Shown one piece after another: positions 6,794 to 12,219 of a DNA stretch of 12,219 nt (the stretch's first letter is position 1; the number at the start of each line of letters is the position of its first letter). The position numbers and the translations under genes are program-made. Origin of the DNA: Micavibrio sp. UBA2020 (GTDB taxonomy: Bacteria; Pseudomonadota; Alphaproteobacteria; Micavibrionales; UBA2020); contig DDBY01000148.1 of the NCBI GenBank assembly GCA_002334985.1, positions 1 through 12,219 on the forward strand. The letters are read 5' to 3'. The notes under the pieces are model-generated. The model saw nothing but the letters and a program-made list of their open reading frames with translations, did no database searches and was not told where the DNA came from.

Positions 6794-7530
6794 AAGCCAC
6801 CGTCGGGCGCATCGTCAATCGGCGCGCTTTGCACCGCTTGCGGCGTCAGGGGTACGGGGTCCTGATACACAGGCTCGGGCGGTGCAGGACTGACGGCAGG
6901 GCCGCCGGATGCGGCAGATACTGCCGAAGCTTCACCGCGCAGGCGGACGTAGCTGACCACGTTTTTCACCCCGCGGGTATTGCGCGCATGGTTGATGACG
7001 CGTCCCAGCTCGTTTCTATCCTGCCCGATACCCATCAGGTACACAGTGCCCGCGACCGTTTCGACGGTGTAGTTGATAGACTGCACCTGTTTATCGAAGA
7101 CCATCAGGGTTTTGACCTGTCCGGTTATCCACGCATCGCCCGCATAGGTGCCGAGCGTCGCGCCCTGGTCATCCACGCGGATTTCGTTGATAACCTGCTG
7201 CACGCCGTCCACTTGCCAGACAAGGCGGATGGCCTCGACGCGGTCATCCGGCAGCGGCAGCGTACCTGTCACCAGCGCGCGGCCTTCTTTGACCGTCACG
7301 CCAAGGCGGCGGTACATTTCAACATCATGACGGAACCACGCATCGGCGATTTGCACTTTGATAGCGGTATCACTGGCCGCGCCCTGAATGCCGCCTTCCT
7401 GCGCGGCGGCAACGCCCAGCGTCGCGCCCGCGCCAAGCGCAAGACCGGTGCAGCCGGACAAGAGCGGCGCGGCACACATAGCAAGCGCCAGAACGGCCAT
7501 ACGGTATTTCGAAATTTTCCGGCTTTGCAT
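6790..7530 (-). CDS. BON-domain outer-membrane lipoprotein, DolP (YraP)-like
   Basis: The 246-residue lipoprotein has a signal with hydrophobic core MAVLALAMCAAPLLSGC and acceptor Cys27 in a clear lipobox (LSGC). Two BON domains follow, about residues 54-121 and 130-198; each shows the family strand-Gly-strand pattern (VTVKEGRALVTGTL and ETVAGTVYLMGIG) and a conserved VxxVxxxI/V stretch (WQVDGVQQVINEIRV, TRGVKNVVSYVRL). The tail from about 203 is Pro/Ala-rich and probably disordered. In E. coli the double-BON lipoprotein DolP binds anionic phospholipid, sits at division sites and supports outer-membrane integrity; it lies near lpoA, rsmI and yraN, as here. ATG 7530 is used because AGGGGAG lies nine bases upstream; the TTG two codons earlier is too close to it. 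Orthology to DolP is inferred from architecture and context. Confidence 0.88.
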   Translation of the reverse strand: MQSRKISKYRMAVLALAMCAAPLLSGCTGLALGAGATLGVAAAQEGGIQGAASDTAIKVQIADAWFRHDVEMYRRLGVTVKEGRALVTGTLPLPDDRVEAIRLVWQVDGVQQVINEIRVDDQGATLGTYAGDAWITGQVKTLMVFDKQVQSINYTVETVAGTVYLMGIGQDRNELGRVINHARNTRGVKNVVSYVRLRGEASAVSAASGGPAVSPAPPEPVYQDPVPLTPQAVQSAPIDDAPDGGF

Positions 7531-7572
7531 TGCCAATGTCTCCCCTGATGTTACGCCGCCTGCATTGTGCGG

Positions 7573-7920
7573 TTAAAAAGCATTCATAATGTGCAGCGGC
7601 CAACGTCCGGGCGCCCATAAAAGCGCATCGAAGCGGACGTCAAGCCCAGTGTAGCGCGGATGATTCTGCAGGTAAAGTTCCGCCGCTTGCCGCACCCGCG
7701 CCTGATTGGCGGCGTGAATACCCTGCCCCGCTGCATCCTGCGTGCCGCGCCATTTGACCTCGGCAAAGACCAAAACCCCGCCACGTCGCGCCACGATGTC
7801 GATTTCGCCGACGCGGGCTTTATAGCGCATCGTCAAAATCCGGTATCCCTTGGCGCGCAGATACCACGCCGACAACGTTTCCGCCCAAAGCCCGCGGCGG
7901 TAGCCTGTCATGGCGCCCAT
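7573..7920 (-). CDS. yraN: YraN family (UPF0102) endonuclease-like protein
   Basis: The 115-residue protein has the restriction-endonuclease-like core of UPF0102. The N-terminal helix has Gly10 and Ala13-Glu14 followed by WYLRAKGYRIL. GEIDIVARRGG (38-48) and VFAEVKWR (51-58) supply the E39/D41/E54/K56 pattern that resembles a nuclease active site. The function is not settled; the family is linked to DNA processing by fold only. The start ATG at 7918-7920 shares one base with the rsmI stop (TAATG), and a second ATG three codons on is possible. A 42-base gap separates it from the BON lipoprotein start. The rsmI-yraN pairing is common in proteobacteria and supports both names. Confidence 0.93.
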   Translation of the reverse strand: MGAMTGYRRGLWAETLSAWYLRAKGYRILTMRYKARVGEIDIVARRGGVLVFAEVKWRGTQDAAGQGIHAANQARVRQAAELYLQNHPRYTGLDVRFDALLWAPGRWPLHIMNAF

Positions 7921-8786
7921 TATCCGCCGCCGTCTTTGACCGACAGCGCCCGCGCATAAACATCGTTTTTGCGCCAGCCGCTTTCGGCGGCCACCAGCGC
8001 GGCGGCGTCTTTTACCCGCAGGCCTTGGCTGTGCATCACTTCGGCAAGGCGCGCATCAATCCGTGCCGCGTCCCAAGCCATAGCCGTGCCGTCACCCTGC
8101 CCGACAATAACGACAATCTCGCCGCGTGGTTCCCCGGCGGCTGCATAATGGGCGGCCAGTTCGGCCAGCGTGCCTGTGCGCACTTCTTCGAATTTTTTGG
8201 TCAGTTCACGCGCCACAGCCGCGGGGCGCGCGCCCAGAACGGCGTTCATATCGGCGAGGCTTTCAGCTAGCCTTGGCGCGGTTTCGTAAAAAATCAATGT
8301 CGCAGGCACCCCCGCCACATCGCCCAGCGCCGTGCGCCGTGCCGCCGATTTTACAGGCAGAAAACCGCCGAAAAAGAACCTGTCCGCCGGCAACCCCGAC
8401 AAAACCAGCCCTGCAAGGGAGGCAGAGGCGCCCGGAATGCACGTCACGCTCAAGCCTTCGTCGCGGCAGGCGCGCACAAGTTTATAGCCGGGGTCCGAAA
8501 TCAGCGGCATGCCCGCATCCGAAACCAGCGCGACGGACTGCCCCTGTTTAAGACGTTCGATAATTTTGGGGCGCATTTCTGCGGCGTTATGGTCATGATA
8601 GGGAATGCGCGGCGCAGAAATACCATAAACCTGCGCCAGCTTGCCGGTTTCGCGCGTATCTTCGCAGGCAATCGCGTCCGCGGCCTTGAGCGTTTCAAGC
8701 GCACGCAGCGTTATGTCACCAAGGTTGCCAATGGGCGTAGCGACGATATATAAACCGGGTGTAAGATTAACCGTGGGCGCGGACAT
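7920..8786 (-). CDS. rsmI: 16S rRNA (cytidine1402-2'-O)-methyltransferase RsmI
   Basis: RsmI adds the 2'-O-methyl group to C1402 in the decoding centre of 16S rRNA, using S-adenosylmethionine. The 288 residues contain the tetrapyrrole-methylase-type fold: GLYIVATPIGNLGDIT (11-26), CEDTRETGKL (41-50), SDAGMPLISDPG (89-100), IPGASA (117-122), FFFGGFLP (137-144), FYETAPRL (166-173) and ELTKKFEE (194-201). A short C-terminal helical domain (about 240-280) is present. ATG 8786 fits the family N-terminus; a GGGAG lies about 11 bases upstream, rather far. The longer frame to 8969 runs into lpoA and is Arg-rich, so it was rejected. It is the first gene of a four-gene operon and diverges from lpoA across 59 bases, where I see no convincing promoter. 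Confidence 0.95.
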   Translation of the reverse strand: MSAPTVNLTPGLYIVATPIGNLGDITLRALETLKAADAIACEDTRETGKLAQVYGISAPRIPYHDHNAAEMRPKIIERLKQGQSVALVSDAGMPLISDPGYKLVRACRDEGLSVTCIPGASASLAGLVLSGLPADRFFFGGFLPVKSAARRTALGDVAGVPATLIFYETAPRLAESLADMNAVLGARPAAVARELTKKFEEVRTGTLAELAAHYAAAGEPRGEIVVIVGQGDGTAMAWDAARIDARLAEVMHSQGLRVKDAAALVAAESGWRKNDVYARALSVKDGGG

Positions 8787-8845
8787 GCTGTTCGGCGGCT
8801 CCCGTTTTTTGTTTATTTGCCCTGAAGCGATTTGGAGTTTTTCTC

Positions 8846-10183
8846 TTGAAACAAGCATACACAAAAATTCCCGCATTCCTGCAATCTTTCTTGGCCGTGG
8901 TTTTGCTCGCCTCCATGCTCGCGCTCGGCGCCTGCCAGACTTCCGGCACCGGGCAGCCGCACACCGCACAGGGCGTCGTCACCAACGACCCCAGCAGCCT
9001 GCCCGATGTGGGCTGGCAAACATGGCACCAGCGCCAAACCCTGAACCGCGAAGACCAGGCCATCGCGGCACAGCAGCGCCCGGGGCTTAAAACAGTCAGC
9101 GGCGACATTCCCCAAACGCCCGTTAAAGTCGCGCTTTTGATGCCCATGTCGGGACGCAGCGGCGATTTGGGTCAGGCGATGCTGAAAGCGGCGCAGCTGG
9201 CGCTGTTTGATGTCGGCAGCGCCACGTTCGAGCTGATGCCGCTGGATACCCAATCGACGCCCGAAGGCGCCGCCGCCGCCGCGCGTCAGGCCGCCGCTGC
9301 TGGCAGCAACCTTATCCTCGGCCCTATTTTCGCCGACGATGTGCGCGCCGCCAAACCCGTCGCCGCACAGGCCGGCATTCCCATGATTGCCTTCACCACC
9401 GACTGGAAACTGGCGGGCAACGATACATACGTCATGGGCTTCCTGCCCTTTGCGCAGGTGTCGCGCGTGGCGCAATATGCCCAGACGCAAACCGTTTCTC
9501 CTTTGGCGGTTTATGCGCCGCAGACGGAATATTGCGATGTTGTCATCAGCACCCTGCAGCGCAGCGGCGCGCAGATGCTGCGCGTCGGGCGTTATGCCGC
9601 GGGCGAAACCGCGCTGCAAACCCTGGTGCAGGATTTTGCCGTACAATCCGGCATCACCCCCGCCAATCCGGAGGATGTAAATTCCAAGCCTGCGGGCACG
9701 CCTGATTTCCGCGCCCTGATGCTGCCCGTCGGCGGTGAAAGCCTGCGCACGCTGGTATCGCTGTTTGACATTGCGGGCATCGACAATCAAAACACCCGTT
9801 TCATCGGCACCGGCCTTTGGGATGATGACAGCCTGACGCGCAACCCTGCGCTTTACGGCGGCTGGTTCGCCGCGCCAGACCCTGCGCTGCGCCGCGATTT
9901 TGAAAAGCGCTATCTCGAAAGCTACGGCAGCGCGCCGCCGCGTCTGGCGACCCTCGCATACGACGCGACCGCCCTTGCGGCCGTACTGTCGCGCACGGCT
10001 GACCCGCATCCCTTCAGCCGCAGCCGCCTGACCAATCCGCGCGGCTTTGCGGGGATTGACGGGCTGTTCCGCCTGCGCCCCGACGGGCTCAACGACCGCG
10101 GCCTTGCCGTTTTGGAAGTGCAAAGCGGCCGCGCGCGCGTGATTGACCCCGCGCCCACGGCCTTTGTCGGCTCCGGCAGCTAA
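8846..10183 (+). CDS. Penicillin-binding protein activator, LpoA-like lipoprotein
   Basis: This is an outer-membrane lipoprotein with a periplasmic-binding-protein fold. The E. coli relative LpoA reaches through the peptidoglycan to stimulate PBP1A. The 445 residues begin with a signal ending LALGAC (Cys30), a linker of about 60 residues, then the type-1 binding fold: VKVALLMPMSGRSGDLGQAM (93-112), QLALFDVG, SNLILGPIFADDV (154-166), GIPMIAFTTD, and late motifs LATLAYDATALAAVL and FAGIDGLFRLRPDG. The N-terminal TPR domain of E. coli LpoA is absent, which is the usual form in alphaproteobacteria. The start is TTG at 8846: GGAG at 8834-8837 lies eight bases upstream, and the next in-frame ATG would lose most of the signal. 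The divergent rsmI supports the assignment. Amino-acid-type ABC binding proteins are the main alternative. Confidence 0.9.
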   Translation: MKQAYTKIPAFLQSFLAVVLLASMLALGACQTSGTGQPHTAQGVVTNDPSSLPDVGWQTWHQRQTLNREDQAIAAQQRPGLKTVSGDIPQTPVKVALLMPMSGRSGDLGQAMLKAAQLALFDVGSATFELMPLDTQSTPEGAAAAARQAAAAGSNLILGPIFADDVRAAKPVAAQAGIPMIAFTTDWKLAGNDTYVMGFLPFAQVSRVAQYAQTQTVSPLAVYAPQTEYCDVVISTLQRSGAQMLRVGRYAAGETALQTLVQDFAVQSGITPANPEDVNSKPAGTPDFRALMLPVGGESLRTLVSLFDIAGIDNQNTRFIGTGLWDDDSLTRNPALYGGWFAAPDPALRRDFEKRYLESYGSAPPRLATLAYDATALAAVLSRTADPHPFSRSRLTNPRGFAGIDGLFRLRPDGLNDRGLAVLEVQSGRARVIDPAPTAFVGSGS

Positions 10184-10188
10184 GCGCG

Positions 10189-10851
10189 ATGTGCCTGACG
10201 GAAATCCGTGCACGCATCACGCGCGCCTGTAAAGACGCGCAGCGCGATGCACAAGACGTAACGCTGGTCGCTGTTTGCAAAAACCAGACGGCAGATAAAA
10301 TCATACCGCTCTTGCAGGCAGGCCAGCGCGTTTTCGGTGAAAACCGCGTGCAGGAAGCGGCGGAAAAATGGCCGGAGCTGCGCGCCGCTTATCCGAATGT
10401 GGAGCTGCATCTGATTGGCCAGCTGCAAACCAACAAGGCGAAAGAGGCGGTGAAGCTTTTCGATGTCGTCGAAAGCCTCGACCGTCCTGCGCTTGCAGAG
10501 GCGCTCGCCAAGGAAATGAAAAAGCAAAACCGCGACCTGCCCTGTTTCATTCAGGTCAATACGGGTGAGGAGCCGCAAAAAGGCGGCATCGCGCCGCGCG
10601 ATGTTGCAAAATTTTACGATGATTGCCGCAAACTTGGCCTGCGCATCGCGGGGCTCATGTGCATTCCGCCCGCCGAAGATGTCGCGGCGCTGCATTTTGC
10701 GCTGCTGCAAAAACTTGCCCGCGAAATCAGCCCGCAAAACCCGCTTATGCTCAGCATGGGCATGAGCGCGGACTTTGAATCCGCGATTCGATGCGGGGCC
10801 AGTCATGTCCGGATTGGCACAGCCCTTTTTGAGATTATGAAAAAAGATTAA
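10189..10851 (+). CDS. YggS/PROSC family pyridoxal-phosphate homeostasis protein
   Basis: The 220-residue protein has the alanine-racemase-like TIM-barrel fold of the YggS (PLPBP) family, which binds pyridoxal 5'-phosphate and controls its free level but has no known enzymatic activity. Marks: LVAVCK with the PLP lysine at Lys31 (usual context AVSK, here Cys in place of Ser), FGENRVQEAAEKW (49-61), HLIGQLQTNKAK (74-85), FIQVNTGEEPQKGG, GLMCIPP, and the phosphate-binding end SMGMSADFESAI with HVRIGTALF. The N-terminus is short. ATG 10189 follows the lpoA stop by five bases with only a weak ribosome site, so it is probably translated by coupling on the lpoA transcript. Confidence 0.95.
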   Translation: MCLTEIRARITRACKDAQRDAQDVTLVAVCKNQTADKIIPLLQAGQRVFGENRVQEAAEKWPELRAAYPNVELHLIGQLQTNKAKEAVKLFDVVESLDRPALAEALAKEMKKQNRDLPCFIQVNTGEEPQKGGIAPRDVAKFYDDCRKLGLRIAGLMCIPPAEDVAALHFALLQKLAREISPQNPLMLSMGMSADFESAIRCGASHVRIGTALFEIMKKD

Positions 10852-10852
10852 A

Positions 10853-10892
10853 TTAAGTATTTTCAGATATTTAAGCAAAATTTCATTTTTTT
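10853..10892 (+). terminator. Possible weak terminator after yggS
   Basis: An AT-rich hairpin TTAAGTAT (10853-10860) / ATATTTAA (10867-10874) with one G-U pair is followed, 11 bases on, by seven T (10886-10892). The weak stem and the distance to the T-run make it a poor canonical terminator. It is unlike the strong GC stems elsewhere in the window. Confidence 0.25.
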
Positions 10893-10903
10893 ATCCCCCT
10901 GCG

Positions 10904-10953
10904 CTTGCATTTTGAAAAGCACGTTGACATAATGCACATCGTTCACGCATAAG
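10904..10953 (+). promoter_or_regulatory. Two overlapping candidate promoters for dnaK
   Basis: CTTGCA (10904-10909) with CATAAT (10928-10933), spacing 18, resembles the CTTG-type heat-shock (RpoH) promoters of alphaproteobacteria. TTGACA (10924-10929) with CATAAG (10948-10953), spacing 18, resembles a housekeeping promoter. The two share bases. Either would give a long leader of about 170-195 bases before dnaK. A second CATAAT (10957-10962) lies in a similar context. Assigned by eye. Confidence 0.4.
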
Positions 10954-10979
10954 TTACATAATTTGCATGCGCAGCTGAT

Positions 10980-11011
10980 GCCCGCCTGACAATAATAGTT
11001 GCAGCACGGGC
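10980..11011 (+). other. Imperfect hairpin in the dnaK leader
   Basis: GCCCG (10980-10984) pairs with CGGGC (11007-11011), then CTG with CAG and CAA with TTG, enclosing the loop TAATAG; a small internal loop and one bulged A interrupt it. About 11 pairs in all. No T-run follows. It would be a leader RNA structure about 120 bases before the start codon; it does not cover the ribosome site. Nothing else convincing is seen between here and the AAGAGAGG site at 11115-11122, apart from a TATAAA at 11094-11099 without a good -35 box. Confidence 0.4.
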
Positions 11012-11131
11012 GCGATTTGGAAACATCTCGCAAGTTTTGCATGACGTTCAGGCAAGAAAACAGAAACACCACCGCTTCGGACTTCACACACCATATAAAT
11101 ACACACCTGATATCAAGAGAGGCAAAAGACC

Positions 11132-12219
11132 ATGGGTAAAATTATCGGTATCGACCTTGGCACGACGAACTCTGCCGTCGCTATCTACGAAAATGACCAG
11201 GCAAAGATTTACGAGAACCAGCTCGGCAAACGCACGACGCCCTCGGTTGTCGCCCTCAAAAAAACCCGCGACAAGCAAAGCGGCGAAGTCAGCTCTGAAT
11301 GGATTGTCGGCGAAAACGCCAAGCGCGGCGCGGTTGCAAACCCGCTGAACACCATTTATGGCGTGAAGCGTCTTATCGGCCGCAAGTTTGCAGACCCGGA
11401 AGTGCAGAAAATCCAGGCGCTGTCTTCCTACAAAATCGTGCCGGCGCCGAACGGCGACGCATGGGTTGAAGTTGACGGCAAAGCCATGGCGCCCGCTGAA
11501 ATCAGCGCGAAAGTCCTGCGCGACCTGAAAGAAGCCGTCGAAAAACAAATCGGCGAGCCGGTGACCGAGGCGGTCATTACCGTTCCCGCTTACTTCAACG
11601 ACGACCAGCGCCGCGCCACGCGCGATGCGGGCGCGATTGCCGGCCTTGATGTCAAACGCATCATCAACGAGCCGACAGCAGCCGCCCTCGCCTATGGCAT
11701 GGACAAAAAAGAAGGCGGCAAAATCGCCGTATTCGACCTTGGCGGCGGCACGTTCGACGTTTCCATCCTCGAAGTTATGGCCGACAAGGAAATGGGTACG
11801 ATGGTGCAGGTTCTCTCCACCAACGGCGACACGTTCCTCGGCGGTGAAAACTTCGACGAGCGCATCACCGAATTCCTGGTCAAGGAAATCAACAAAGAGC
11901 ACGGCACCGAAATCGACCTGTCCACCCCCGCAGGCCGCAGCCAGTATTCGCAGCAAATCGCGCGTATCCGCGAAGCCGCTGAAAAAGCGAAAATCGAGCT
12001 GTCGCTGCAGGAAATGACCACCGTCAACCTGCAGTTCCTGATGATGGACAGCGAAGGCGCGCCTGTGAATTTCGAAATGAACTTCAGCCGCCGTCAGCTG
12101 GAAAGCCTCGTCAAGGACTTCGTGGACAGAACGCTGGAGCCTTGCAAGAAAGCGCTTGAAGACGCTGGCCTGAAAGTTTCCGACCTTGACGAAGTTATCC
12201 TCGTCGGTGGCCAGACCCG
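11132..12219 (+). CDS. dnaK: Molecular chaperone DnaK (Hsp70), N-terminal part (3' end outside the window)
   Basis: DnaK is the ATP-driven Hsp70 chaperone that folds and protects cytoplasmic proteins with DnaJ and GrpE. The frame is open from ATG 11132 to the window edge (362 residues), covering most of the nucleotide-binding domain. Seen: phosphate-1 motif GIDLGTTNS (6-14), catalytic-type Lys79 in [18 protein letters not shown] (151-160), [12 protein letters not shown] (178-189), phosphate-2 [11 protein letters not shown] with Thr207, [13 protein letters not shown] (230-242), [10 protein letters not shown] and VILVGGQT at the edge. Compared with remembered E. coli positions (Lys70, Thr199), the region before Lys79 is about nine residues longer. 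The stretch 258-280 is also expanded, and 300-318 is unusual. AAGAGAGG lies nine bases upstream of ATG. HscA and other Hsp70 paralogues are less likely given the start [14 protein letters not shown]. Confidence 0.95.
   Translation, partial: MGKIIGIDLGTTNSAVAIYENDQAKIYENQLGKRTTPSVVALKKTRDKQSGEVSSEWIVGENAKRGAVANPLNTIYGVKRLIGRKFADPEVQKIQALSSYKIVPAPNGDAWVEVDGKAMAPAEISAKVLRDLKEAVEKQIGEPVTEAVITVPAYFNDDQRRATRDAGAIAGLDVKRIINEPTAAALAYGMDKKEGGKIAVFDLGGGTFDVSILEVMADKEMGTMVQVLSTNGDTFLGGENFDERITEFLVKEINKEHGTEIDLSTPAGRSQYSQQIARIREAAEKAKIELSLQEMTTVNLQFLMMDSEGAPVNFEMNFSRRQLESLVKDFVDRTLEPCKKALEDAGLKVSDLDEVILVGGQT

Noticed and set aside
6589..7548. 319-residue open frame on the + strand opposite the SirB1-like and BON genes
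   Set aside because: It spans the junction of two well-supported genes and has an Arg/His-rich composition with no family marks.
8787..8969. N-terminal extension of rsmI by 61 residues
   Set aside because: The extension is Arg-rich, overlaps the divergent lpoA signal region and has no counterpart in the RsmI family; ATG 8786 gives the expected N-terminus.
8813..10213. 466-residue open frame on the - strand opposite the lpoA-like gene
   Set aside because: Arg/Gly/Ala-rich translation with no motif; the + strand gene has a lipobox, a ribosome site and a clear fold.
11094..11122. RNA thermometer masking the dnaK ribosome site
   Set aside because: No nearby stretch complements AAGAGAGG; only a three-base CCT/AGG pairing is visible.
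10852..11131. CIRCE operator (HrcA-type) upstream of dnaK
   Set aside because: No TTAGCACTC / GAGTGCTAA inverted repeat is present.

Overview
The window looks like ordinary chromosomal sequence from a Gram-negative alphaproteobacterium-like organism. It is GC-rich and densely coded, with a complete set of envelope genes. The protein sequences and the pairing of mlaA with mlaC fit Alphaproteobacteria, but the DnaK and two unassigned genes suggest a less-sampled lineage; this placement is inference. I see no mobile element, CRISPR array, tRNA or rRNA.

Layout. (1) 1-1812, + strand: the 3' end of lptG (LPS export permease), then mlaA and mlaC (outer-membrane lipid asymmetry), closed by a strong bidirectional terminator. 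(2) 1841-3807, - strand: ettA (ABC-F ribosome factor) followed by a DUF2798 membrane protein whose GTG start overlaps the ettA stop. (3) 3982-5316, + strand: a 444-residue protein I do not recognise, with its own promoter and a second bidirectional terminator almost identical to the first. (4) 5390-5800, - strand: an unassigned small membrane protein with a candidate promoter and a 16-bp palindrome ahead of it. (5) 5906-8786, - strand: a tight operon in the order rsmI, yraN, dolP-like BON lipoprotein, sirB1-like gene. (6) 8846-10851, + strand: lpoA-like penicillin-binding-protein activator, diverging from rsmI, then yggS (PLP homeostasis). (7) 10852-11131: an AT-rich leader with promoter-like and hairpin elements. 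(8) 11132-end: dnaK, truncated by the window edge.

How the genes fit together. Much of the window serves the cell envelope: LptG exports LPS, MlaA/MlaC return phospholipids from the outer membrane, and the LpoA-like and DolP-like lipoproteins link peptidoglycan synthesis and outer-membrane integrity. The rsmI/lpoA/yraN/dolP set is the same neighbourhood as in E. coli, but here yraN and dolP are on the rsmI strand. EttA, RsmI and DnaK are translation and protein-folding functions.

I do not see a clearly new multi-gene system. The best leads are the unassigned 444-residue protein, which may contain an internal duplication, the pair of near-identical terminators, and the architecture upstream of dnaK and of the small membrane gene.
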